This document shows positions 27,697 through 36,058 of a stretch of 64,000 nucleotides of DNA, in pieces. The notes below the pieces were generated by a model. That model searched no databases. It saw only the letters and a program-made list of their open reading frames with translations, and had not been told where the DNA came from. The stretch comes from Virgibacillus oceani (lineage in GTDB: Bacteria; Bacillota; Bacilli; Bacillales; Amphibacillaceae). Position numbers and translations under genes: made by a program. The stretch covers positions 1 to 64,000 of the forward strand of contig NZ_BMFR01000009.1 in assembly GCF_014638995.1 (NCBI RefSeq). The letters are read 5' to 3'. How positions within the stretch are numbered: the first letter of the stretch is position 1; each line of letters starts with the position of its first letter.

Positions 27697-27729
27697 GTGA
27701 ACTGATGTTTGAAAGGATATGTGAAGACG

Positions 27730-28298
27730 ATGCCAGAATGGTTAAATATATTGTTACGTTCCATAGGCTCATTAATTGTGCTTTTTTTCTTAACAAAATG
27801 GCTTGAAAAAAAACAATTATCAGAAATGAATGTTTTCGAATACATTACATGTTTTGTTATTGGTAGTATTGTTGCATTTGTTGCAACAGAATTAGATGGT
27901 AGTGTGTTTCACGGATTAATAGCAGCGGGAGTCTGGTTTGTTATTCCATTTGCATTCGAACTACTATCTTTAAAAAGCAAAACATCTCGTAATATCACAC
28001 AAGGAAAAGTTCGATACTTATTCAAGACGGTAAAATTATGGAGGACAATTTAAAAATAGAACGTTACTCGACAGACGATTTACTTGAAAAATTACGAGAT
28101 AAGAATATTTTTCGTACTGCAGATGTTGAATTTGCGATCCTTGAGCCCTCAGGATCATTAAATGTACTTCCTAAAAAAGAGAATCAACCGTTAACTCCCA
28201 AAATAATCGGTATGACACTTGCTCTGGAAAAAGAACCGCAAACTGTTATCATGGACGGAAAAGTTTTGATTGAGCCCCTAGAACCATTAAAACCGTAA
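27730..28298 (+). pseudogene. DUF421/YetF-type membrane protein, frameshifted (2Duf-like)
   Basis: Part one, MPEWLNILLRSIGSLIVLFF ... MNVFEYITCFVIGSIVAFVA, holds the TM half of DUF421. Near 28025 the frame shifts: FKTVKLWRT in one frame, IQDGKIMEDNLKIERYSTDD in the next, continuing to FAILEPSGSLNVLPKKENQP and a stop at 28298. The C-terminal DUF1657-like part of intact 2Duf is absent. 2Duf is the main heat-resistance factor of spoVA2mob. Confidence 0.75.
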
Positions 28299-28789
28299 TA
28301 TTTTTTGAGTGTGGCACTTGAAAGGTACCTCATATAGATAACATTCCTCATACCTACGAGGCAGACATGTCCTGATTTATCTGTCGTAATATAAGTTGTC
28401 CCTCTAATTCCGAAACCTATTAATTACTCTCATACTGAAATACCCCAAAATTATAGTTGGGGTGATTTATATGTACGTTTCTCCTATACTGCTTCATAAA
28501 TCGAATGAAATCTTTTCCAGATTCAGACCTTTTATGTGAATTAAAACTTGATTGAATAAGACTATCCCCATCAAAATTCGATGGAAAGGTTAAATTATAT
28601 ACACGCCACAAAAACGATCTAACATCCAAGTGAATCTAGGTCAATATCTTGGACACAAAAAAGTTAATTTCCTAACTGAATAATTTATTATAATTAGAAG
28701 GCTAGACAAGGAGCCTCTGTGAGCATAGATTTCTATGCAAGGAAGCCAGCTCTCCATCGTTTTATGATGCCACCTGCGCGCATTTGTTC
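28299..28789. other. Intergenic region, nothing recognised
   Basis: About 490 bases of AT-rich DNA. Minus-strand ORF pieces have no recognisable family. Confidence 0.4.
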
Positions 28790-28987
28790 AAGCTCTTGTG
28801 GAAAGATGCCTATTTAAATATATGCTTAGATTTAGAATCCTTCAATGGTAAAGCAAACTGGATCATACCAGTACCGTCTACGTTTATGATTGAAGAAACA
28901 GGTGAAATTCGCTTTAGGTATGTCAGTCCTAACTTCATGTCTCGTTTGGAGCCTTATGACGTTTTAAGTGCTTTAAGAAACCTATAA
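28790..28987 (+). pseudogene. C-terminal fragment of an AhpC/TSA-type peroxiredoxin
   Basis: LDLESFNGKANWIIPVPSTF, MIEETGEIRFRYVSPNFMSR and LEPYDVLSALRNL match the end of Prx-like proteins (the P-x-P-x-T-F-x-I-x-x-x-G-x-I-R strand pair and RLEPEDVL tail). The catalytic N-terminal half is missing. Confidence 0.65.
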
Positions 28988-29031
28988 GTTAAAGCAGCCC
29001 TAATAACAGGGCTTCTTTTCATTCTTTTCTA

Positions 29032-29673
29032 TTAATCTAACCCACACATATCCTCTGAGTGCTCTTTCAAATTCTCACTCACTTCCCGGATAACCGAACA
29101 AAGTGAATCGTAGGCTGAATCCGGATACTCTTGCATCAGTTCTTCTAGTGAACCACAACCCTTTGAAAGACCATTTAGCCTATCAGCTAAGGTTGATTCA
29201 ACTAGTGACTCCTTTTCAACATGTAGATCCTGCCACTTCTCATAGACCGGTTTCCACCTCTGAAGGTAATACTTTTGATCATGAAGGCCTGCTTCGTAAA
29301 ATGAATGTAGGGGCTCCACAGAGGTATAGCTGTTCCCATTGATATGTTTAATCTCTTCTAATTTTTGAAGCATTTCACTCTTCTGCTCTTCGTTTTCAAA
29401 CAACAATAAAGATCGATACTTCATGGAACGAGGTGCTCTTGTTGTATTATGTTGCTTAAAAAATTGATTTACGATTTGCTCTAAGCTTAAAAACTCTGTG
29501 TTAAACTGGACTTGTAAAACCTCCGTGTAGTCCAGTGTGTTTTTTGAGGTCGGTTGACCTTCTTTTCCACCTGTGTACCCGACTCTCGTTCTAAGAATCC
29601 CTGAATGGTATCCAAAACGCGCCTCTGGCCCCCAAAAGCAACCCATTCCAAATGTTACGGTTTCCAATCTCAT
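29032..29673 (-). CDS. msrA: Peptide methionine sulfoxide reductase MsrA
   Basis: Reduces methionine-S-sulfoxide. Contains the catalytic TFGMGCFWGPEARFG motif at the N-terminus, then RVGYTGG, DYTEVLQVQF and SLEQIVNQFFKQHNTT. 213 residues from ATG 29673; a TTG at 29667 (METVTFG) is spaced better from GAGGTGAT and may be the true start. The C-terminal ~70 residues (EYPDSAYDSLCSVIREVSEN) extend beyond minimal MsrA and contain extra cysteines. Confidence 0.93.
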   Translation of the reverse strand: MRLETVTFGMGCFWGPEARFGYHSGILRTRVGYTGGKEGQPTSKNTLDYTEVLQVQFNTEFLSLEQIVNQFFKQHNTTRAPRSMKYRSLLLFENEEQKSEMLQKLEEIKHINGNSYTSVEPLHSFYEAGLHDQKYYLQRWKPVYEKWQDLHVEKESLVESTLADRLNGLSKGCGSLEELMQEYPDSAYDSLCSVIREVSENLKEHSEDMCGLD

Positions 29674-29901
29674 CACCTCAAAAAAAATATAAATCATGGC
29701 ACATCGATTACAAGATGCCTGATTTATATTATCCTTAATTTATATATTATAGCTTCATATTCGTCATATAAATTGATTTTTTTTTAGAATACACGATGTA
29801 CCTTTAATAAATTGAAACAAAACATAAACATTCGGAACCATCAAATGATCTGTTTATTTTCCTACATCCGGTTAGCGCATCTCCCGTGTTTCATGAAACG
29901 T

Positions 29902-30372
29902 TCAACGTCTAGCCGCCTTCAGTGACTCGCCCAAGGCAAACACTGAAGCGCCCAGAAAGACTAGATCCTTCAACAGAAATTGACCCGGCGCCACAGAAAG
30001 GGCGGGGAAACCGAGGCTCGGCTCAAAAACACCCGGTGTTGAGACCATGAAACTCAGTGTCGTCAGAAATAGAATGCAGGAAAGAAACGCTCCAACAGCT
30101 GACAGCTTTGCAGACACAAAGCGGCTGAGAATGAGTAGGCCGACTAATAATTCTAATATGCCCAATAGAGAAGAAAACGTATGAATTGAAAAATAGTTAT
30201 AAAGCCATCCAAGTACTGGGCTGTTGCTTACAAGTGGGGCAATCCCATTTGCTTCGTAGACCGTGAATTTCATCGCGCCAATCCAAATATAAACGATGGC
30301 CAGTGCAATAAACAAAAACTTTGTTCCGATGGTCTCAATTTTTTGACCGAAAGCTTCGAATAACTTAAACAT
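29902..30372 (-). CDS. RclC/DUF417-family membrane protein
   Basis: 156 residues with four TM segments (FIALAIVYIWIGAMKFTVYE; LGILELLVGLLILS; VGAFLSCILFLTTLSFMVST; LLKDLVFLGASVFAL). KFTxYEAxGIxPLVxNSP and the TPGVFEPxLGFPALS stretch mark DUF417 (E. coli RclC/YkgB), a membrane protein linked to reactive chlorine survival. ATG 30372 follows GGAGGAGGAAA. It sits among oxidant-defence genes. Confidence 0.85.
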   Translation of the reverse strand: MFKLFEAFGQKIETIGTKFLFIALAIVYIWIGAMKFTVYEANGIAPLVSNSPVLGWLYNYFSIHTFSSLLGILELLVGLLILSRFVSAKLSAVGAFLSCILFLTTLSFMVSTPGVFEPSLGFPALSVAPGQFLLKDLVFLGASVFALGESLKAARR

Positions 30373-30562
30373 GATTGTTTCCTCCTCCGCCATTAGCGAT
30401 AGTTAAGTTTGGTATTTATCGAACGGCTAAAAAGTCTTTCTCCATTTTTCCCTTCGGACCAATGGATTTCCCGTTACTTCCATTAAAGCGACCGATTGCT
30501 GAAAATAAAAATAATATTAAATGCATCCGAAACAAATACTAAAAGAGGTTCGCTGATAGTAA

Positions 30563-31006
30563 TTATTTTTCAGTTGGTGTATGCCCCATTGCAATAGCAA
30601 TCCTATTCCAAGTGTTAATTTGAGTAATTATTAGAACAAGGTCAACATACTGTTTTTCGTCATAGTGTTTACGTACTCGTTGGTAAAGCTGATCTGGAAC
30701 ACGTTTTGTAGGGATTAACGTTACGTGCTCGGTCAACTCTAAAGCTACTTTTTCTGCCTCTGTATAGAATTCACACTCTTCCCAAGCACTAATACAATAT
30801 ACTCTTTGTTCTGTTTCACCCATTTTCAGGGCAGCTGTATTGTGCATATACAAACAAAGTGCACAGCCATTAATTTGAGAAGCACGAAGTCTAATGAGTT
30901 CACGAAGTTTACGGTCTATATCTGTAGTTTGCGTATGCTTATCCATTTTTCCAATGATGTCAAGTGGGTCTGGGGCTACATTGTAATAATCAATTCGTTG
31001 TGCCAA
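30563..31006 (-). CDS. AhpD-like carboxymuconolactone decarboxylase-family protein
   Basis: 147 residues. The AhpD fold motif RASQINGCALCLYMH has the redox pair CALC and the downstream His, near residue 50, as in alkylhydroperoxidase-type members. TTG 31006 is the best start: AAGGAGG lies 8 bases upstream, whereas the ORF's upstream TTG has none. Probably a peroxidase. A perfect inverted repeat overlaps its promoter region. Confidence 0.88.
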   Translation of the reverse strand: MAQRIDYYNVAPDPLDIIGKMDKHTQTTDIDRKLRELIRLRASQINGCALCLYMHNTAALKMGETEQRVYCISAWEECEFYTEAEKVALELTEHVTLIPTKRVPDQLYQRVRKHYDEKQYVDLVLIITQINTWNRIAIAMGHTPTEK

Positions 31007-31029
31007 TTTTATTTCCTCCTTAAAAAGTT

Positions 31030-31064
31030 TATTCAAATCAGTTCATAAATTATTGATTTGAATA
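31030..31064. promoter_or_regulatory. Inverted repeat upstream of the AhpD-like gene
   Basis: TATTCAAATCA at 31030-31040 and TGATTTGAATA at 31054-31064: perfect 11-bp arms with a 13-base spacer, 24-58 bases before the start codon. It fits an operator or an mRNA leader hairpin. The regulator is unknown. Confidence 0.5.
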
Positions 31065-31129
31065 GTTACTTGTACGATACCTAGATTCGAAATACTTATT
31101 CCCGTTTTGTATTAATTTAAGAATGAAAA

Positions 31130-31420
31130 ATTACTACAGATTCATTGCAACAATAAATTAATACCTCTCCATGTCGACCATCGTCCAAGAATGATTTGAT
31201 TCCATCGAGTATTTTTGACGGTTTTTCTGCGCTTACTCGGAGATTCTCAAACTCTCCATACAGGAAACACATTTACCAAGTGGATTCGACAATGTAAAAT
31301 TCGGAGCTTATTGCCCTTCTTAAAACCAAATTCTATATCGATCTGCTATTGTTCCTTAAGATGTCCAAAAGTACATTGGTACATCCAAGGTACGTTGGTG
31401 AGAAACATTTCCTTCTCCTA
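31130..31420 (-). pseudogene. Degenerate peroxiredoxin-like gene
   Basis: Minus-strand pieces (TNVPWMYQCTFGHL, KAPNFTLSNPLGKCVSLYGE in shifting frames) parallel the start of the broken peroxiredoxin at 47.6 kb (NVPKDVQMQILGHIKVGEEA, PNFTLTKPLCLKVSLYKELE). Stops and frameshifts; inactive. Confidence 0.5.
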
Positions 31421-31535
31421 AATGAATTCCCCTTTTATTAACTTCGTTTCACCTCATGATGTTTGTATTGTTCATTCCATTTTAATAAATCAATCTTAAC
31501 AATATTTTTTTGGAGAATATCAATGTTTTTGGTAA

Positions 31536-32315
31536 CTATTTATTTTCATTTTTAATAGTTGTACCTGGAAGTACACAACCTTCGGGACCACAAGCTAATC
31601 CATCTTTTAAAAGGGCTTCTTGTGCCTTTTCTTTTTTTAATTGTTCCTGTTGCCATTCAATATCAATAATGGGTGAAAATTTTTCTGGATGTCGTATATA
31701 CCATCGTTGTTTTCGAATAAGAAAATTATCTGTATCAAGAAAGAGAGCCTCGTCTAGTTCTTTTAATGCTTCTTCTTTTTTTCCGTTATTCGCATATTCC
31801 ATCCCTAACTTAAACTTCGTTTCAGAAAGTTGCTTTTCTATGTTATTAACATTATTGGAGGGATTATAGTATTCATCATCTAAAATAACTTTTTCTATTG
31901 TTCCGTGTATTAGTTTTTCAACTGCGTCCAAATGCATTGGATTTGAAACATGGAATCCTTGTTTAATTAAACGAATTGTACCGTTTTTATCGACGAAAAT
32001 TCCATTCGGTACTATTTTAAATCCAAAATAATTCGCTAATGAATTGTCCGCATCAATTACTGAGGTGAATGCCTTATCTGCTGCATATGGTTTTACAACT
32101 TCTACACCTTGAATATCAACGGAAACAGATAGAATTTCAAAGTTTTGATGCTTATATCTATTATAAAAATCCTGCCAACCTGGCAGTTGATCCCTGCACC
32201 GTCACCAGGAAGCCCACATAAAAATTAATATGTTTTTTCCTTTAAAATCGTTGATTGACACAGTCTTCCCTTGTAAATCCTTAAATGAAAAATTCTTCAT
32301 TTTAGTTAATATCAT
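31536..32315 (-). CDS. TlpA/redoxin-like selenoprotein (Sec38) with a C-terminal extension
   Basis: From ATG 32315 (AGGAGGGAA upstream) the frame reads MILTKMKNFSFKDLQGKTVS, INDFKGKNILIFMWASW, TGA (32204-32202), RCRDQLPGWQDFYNRY, NFEILSVSVDIQGVEVVKPY, VIDADNSLANYFGFKIVPNG and so on to 31536, 259 residues. WASWC is the TlpA/ResA active-site start, so the TGA replaces its first cysteine, giving UxC. The cis-Pro region (KIVPNG) is present. After the redoxin domain, ~100 residues follow, ending ACGPEGCVLPGTTIKN. ATG 31937 would drop the whole active site. No signal peptide; cytosolic. Confidence 0.85.
32172..32186 (-). promoter_or_regulatory. Bacterial SECIS hairpin of the TlpA-like gene
   Basis: On the minus strand: CTGCCA GGT TGGCAG, a perfect 6-bp stem with a GGU loop, 21 nt after the TGA. 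The best formed of the four. Confidence 0.78.
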
Positions 32316-32639
32316 CATTTCCCTCCTAAAATTAGTCTTACTTACTCAAAAACGTTTACATTTTATACCAGTTTATTAATGAATTGAAATAAAGGGATAG
32401 TAGCATCAAAATTTGAAGGATGGAATAATAAACCATTCACAACCGCTTTAACTCGTAAAGTTTGAAATTCCATGCGTACGCCCATTTTATGCTACATAAT
32501 GTCGTAAAAACTTAAACCTAATCCGATTGAATTATATTGCTCTTTACCTAAAAAAATGTGTATCCACTAAGAAATATAATAAGCGATTTCTAGTTTAAAT
32601 CATCGTTAGTTTTTAAACGCAAGCATTCTTTTAAATTTT

Positions 32640-32890
32640 TGATAATCATTAATCTCATTCGCCGAGGCAGGACGGACTGTCGGAGATTGGGTGGCCAGTT
32701 GGTCACGTGCCTCGCCCACTGGATCCGTTGCTTCAGTAGGTGTGCCCTAGGCTGATGGAATTAAATCGACACCACTTAGGTACATATTCGGATAACCTCG
32801 CTTTCGTATGCAGGTTGATGGCAACTTTACTCGAACCGTATGGCTCATGGTTTACACTCCGTAATCGATAGCCATCGCTGATAAATTAAC
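32640..32890 (-). pseudogene. Degenerate remnant, possibly a short-chain dehydrogenase
   Basis: Minus-strand pieces TVNHEPYGSSKVAINLHTK and ISLGHT fit the YxxxK catalytic and PG regions of SDR enzymes. A second frame gives PTEATDPVGEARDQLATQS. Several stops and frameshifts. A palindromic operator lies just upstream. Confidence 0.4.
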
Positions 32891-32915
32891 AATTGTCCTT
32901 TTCTTTATTTGTTTT

Positions 32916-32931
32916 TGGAGTAGTTACTCCA
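32916..32931. promoter_or_regulatory. Palindromic operator TGGAGT-N4-ACTCCA
   Basis: TGGAGTAGTTACTCCA, upstream of the degenerate minus-strand gene. On that strand the context ATAAAATGG...CTCCAAAAAC is close to the operator at 47508-47523. Confidence 0.6.
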
Positions 32932-32999
32932 TTTTATAAAACAAATATTAACGGATATTTTTTGGATTGTCAATTATAAAACAGGATTTTTCCTAAGAA

Positions 33000-33302
33000 A
33001 TGTTAAATCACTTGTATTTCATTAGCCACCATCAATATCTGCCTGTTTAATATTTTCTATAATAAATTTCCCCAGGGGAAAAGGTTTATATAACAGGACC
33101 CTTTTTAAGTTCATTATATAGGGTTACAGGTTTACCTGCCGCACTTGATAGTGTGATAATTGGATCTGTTTGCCCTGAAGATAATCAGTAGGAGTAAGTT
33201 TCTCTAAATCCCCTGCAGCCTCCTAAATACGTCTTGTATTTCCTTAGGGCGATTCTTTACAAATTGACTTATTTTCGATTCTATTTGTTCATGTAATGTC
33301 AT
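33000..33302 (-). pseudogene. Degenerate AhpC/TSA-type peroxiredoxin
   Basis: ATG 33302 with GGAGG upstream begins MTLHEQIESKISQFVKNRPK; later frames read DLEKLTPTDYLQGKQ and LSSAAGKPVTLYNELKKGPV followed by a stop. The active-site segment is lost. Same family as 31.1, 45.0 and 47.6 kb remnants. Confidence 0.65.
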
Positions 33303-33324
33303 AAAGTTTGCCTCCATAAATTCA

Positions 33325-33565
33325 CTTACTTTTCATCTGCCGACGTGCTTCTTACTTCTATCCGTCTCATTCCATGGGACATATCTAGTTTTTCAAGTAC
33401 CTCTTGATGCTTGATTGGCTTCGTGAAGCTCGGCCATCCACAGCCAGAATCAAATTTATCAAGAGAGCTAAATAATGGTTTGCCAGAGAGAATCTCAACA
33501 TAAATCCCTTCATCTTTATGACCCCAGAATTCATTTTGAAAGGATGGTTCCGCTTTCTCGTGTGA
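33325..33565 (-). pseudogene. msrB: MsrB fragment
   Basis: The minus strand encodes [45 protein letters not shown] and [11 protein letters not shown], the N-terminal two thirds of methionine-R-sulfoxide reductase B, then a stop. The C-terminal RYCxNS catalytic cysteine is absent. A further short open stretch (33630-33790, GDATVKQYFQTHTIEALVDT) lies upstream and is unidentified. Confidence 0.75.
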
Positions 33566-33835
33566 TACGTTACTGAATAGGAATAAGCTTCTTGGGTTCT
33601 ATGTCAAACAGTAAGATTATTTTCTTCTTCAAGTAGATTGAGCTTTAATAAAATTTGTTTCCTTTAAAATGTTGAATACTGGGTTTCTTGAATCCTTTCG
33701 TCAGACTTGTCAGTATCAACAAGTGCTTCAATAGTATGGGTTTGGAAGTATTGCTTTACGGTTGCATCTCCCATTAAGCCTTTTGGATCTAAAACCCCAT
33801 CAATTTAAATAGTTGACTTGTTATCCAAAATAAAC

Positions 33836-34942
33836 TCAATGTTTATATCTTTTCCTCTTAAATAAAATATTATAAATGTTAAGCCATATAAATAAGACTG
33901 GAATATAACAAAATAAAAATATGGAGCCGGCTAGAGATACAACTCTATTCAACGTTTCAACTTCTATTTGACTTTTAAAATTAATAACTACTAAATAAAT
34001 AATACTACTGGAAATCCATAATGAATATTTTGCTTTAAGATTTATTGTTTTTCTTAAAATCCGTGTTCCACTCCACAGGGCGACACAGCAGGGAGGCAAA
34101 ATCACGAATAGCCATGTAAAAATATAGACGAATTCAAATCTTTCAATAAAGGGAAGATAGATGATTTTTGAAAAATTAAGAGTCGGCCATGTGATATGTT
34201 CTAACTGTCCCAGACTAAAAAAAACAAGTGAAGTGACAGTAAGGATAAAATATATAAATGTAGTATAGAATTGAGAAATATGCGCCCATTTTTTAGAATT
34301 TACGTTATCTTTAATGAAAGGGAAATAAATCAATAAAAAACCCACGCCCAGATACATATAGATTATATTTTTGCTTGAATTGAAATAGTCGTTCCAACTG
34401 TGGTTCAAATATGGTTTTAAATTATCCCATTGAGCATATGGAAACAGGTAATAAAGGGTAAATAATAAAAGACTGGGTATAACTACACCCCAAAAGCATA
34501 TCCCTGTGACAACTCGGAATCCCCCGAAGACTATATATGTCGTTGCTAATAAAACAATTAATGATAGCTCCCAAATCTCAATATAAGGGAAAGCCCAAAC
34601 GTGTAAAGTTTCTACGTAGGAACGAATGACAGATGAGGTAATTAAAATCATATAAACATAAAGAAAGATATTTAAGATACTTCCGAACCAATTCCCAAAT
34701 AATTGTTGATGTAAGGAAAAAATATCTCCTTTGGTTGAACGTTTTAATAGAAAGTAGATCATCCATATAATTAGATGAAAACTGAATCCAACCAACAAAA
34801 CTGAAATCCATGCATCTTGTTCTGCATTTTTTATTATTTCATTTTGAAAGCTCAACATCCCCACACCGGTTTGGGATCCATGGATCAGAAAAAAAATAAA
34901 AAAAGGGGAAACCGTTAAACTTTCTTTTACCTGTTTATCCAT
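33836..34942 (-). CDS. gerKB: Spore germination permease GerB family
   Basis: 368 residues with about ten TM segments, an APC-superfamily spore permease (GSQTGVGMLSFQNEIIKNAE near the N-terminus). GerB subunits sit in the spore inner membrane and help sense germinants with GerA and GerC. Last gene of the gerA-gerC-gerB operon, 18 bases after gerC. Confidence 0.9.
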   Translation of the reverse strand: MDKQVKESLTVSPFFIFFLIHGSQTGVGMLSFQNEIIKNAEQDAWISVLLVGFSFHLIIWMIYFLLKRSTKGDIFSLHQQLFGNWFGSILNIFLYVYMILITSSVIRSYVETLHVWAFPYIEIWELSLIVLLATTYIVFGGFRVVTGICFWGVVIPSLLLFTLYYLFPYAQWDNLKPYLNHSWNDYFNSSKNIIYMYLGVGFLLIYFPFIKDNVNSKKWAHISQFYTTFIYFILTVTSLVFFSLGQLEHITWPTLNFSKIIYLPFIERFEFVYIFTWLFVILPPCCVALWSGTRILRKTINLKAKYSLWISSSIIYLVVINFKSQIEVETLNRVVSLAGSIFLFCYIPVLFIWLNIYNILFKRKRYKH

Positions 34943-34960
34943 TGCAAATCTCCTATATTT

Positions 34961-36058
34961 TTACTGTTTAATTCCTGATTTAGACAGTACGACATTAATA
35001 TCGACATTGAATGTAATAGTTGGGTAGATTGTTTCGTAAAATTGTTCTTCATTCCATTCTTCACTATGAGCTCTTATGAAATCTCCAACCCCCAAAGGAT
35101 CAACATTGTGTTCCTGGAACTTTAACAAAAGGTGTTTCAAATCTTCCTTTAACCTTTTTTCTAACTGCCTATCTAATAATAAATTATTTTCCTTCTTCCT
35201 CATATCCAACCATTTTGGATAATCTCTAACCATTCCATTTAAGGTTATGTTGTACGATATCCTTGGCAACGTATTAGGGTTTGATACGGATTCAATAATT
35301 TTCCCGGAAAGAATGGTAAGTACAGCTAAATCTTCAAATTGATCTTTACGTACGTTAACTGCCACTTGACCACCTATGGATTTATCTTGTAAAATATTAT
35401 AAAGAACCATCTCTTTTTCATTTAAAATGAGACCCAACTTTTCTCTTTTAAACACCGCATATTCGTTTATCTCAACCTTCCCTTTTTGATTTAGCTTCAG
35501 ATAAGGAACAGCGATGTCTCTTCCTTTTCCATAATAATTAAATAAGAAAATATGAAGGTTCGAAATAGGTATATTTTTCGAAATGAAATTTTGTTCAATT
35601 AGTGCCGGAAGATAGCCCTTTCCTTCTTCTTTTATTTTGTTAAGTATTTCTTTTGGTGGAATTTCTGAAACAGCTACAATTAGATTAGTTCCGACCAAAG
35701 GGTCTCTACAAATCGTTTTGACAATGTCGGACATATCCTCTTTAGCTATATCTTCACTAACGATGAGTAGCATTAATTTCCCGATATGTATAGGTTTTTC
35801 CGATTGGCTGTTTATATCGTCGAGAACTAACTCTACGGTTGAGGCCTCCCCTTGCAATGTGTGAACTTTCCCTTGCTTTTGTTCCGTATAGTCAGTATAT
35901 AGAGCTGTTCCAATATACTTGTCATCCTCTTTGCTAAACCCAAGAATCGTCACAATTTGTAATTGATCGATGATATTTATGCGCTTACAACCGGACAATA
36001 TAAGAAATGTAATAGTAAACATGAAACCAATCTTGATAATATTTCGTTGATTATTCAT
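34961..36058 (-). CDS. gerKC: Ger(x)C-family spore germination lipoprotein
   Basis: 365 residues: signal peptide with lipobox ILSGC (Cys about residue 24), the N-terminal INIIDQLQIVTILGFSKEDD domain, and a C-terminal Ger(x)C domain. It overlaps the end of gerA by 8 bases. Lipoprotein subunit of the germinant receptor. Confidence 0.92.
   Translation of the reverse strand: MNNQRNIIKIGFMFTITFLILSGCKRINIIDQLQIVTILGFSKEDDKYIGTALYTDYTEQKQGKVHTLQGEASTVELVLDDINSQSEKPIHIGKLMLLIVSEDIAKEDMSDIVKTICRDPLVGTNLIVAVSEIPPKEILNKIKEEGKGYLPALIEQNFISKNIPISNLHIFLFNYYGKGRDIAVPYLKLNQKGKVEINEYAVFKREKLGLILNEKEMVLYNILQDKSIGGQVAVNVRKDQFEDLAVLTILSGKIIESVSNPNTLPRISYNITLNGMVRDYPKWLDMRKKENNLLLDRQLEKRLKEDLKHLLLKFQEHNVDPLGVGDFIRAHSEEWNEEQFYETIYPTITFNVDINVVLSKSGIKQ

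Noticed and set aside
31536..31937. A stand-alone 133-residue protein
   Set aside because: The same frame extends through a TGA to a TlpA-like start with AGGAGG and a SECIS-like hairpin.
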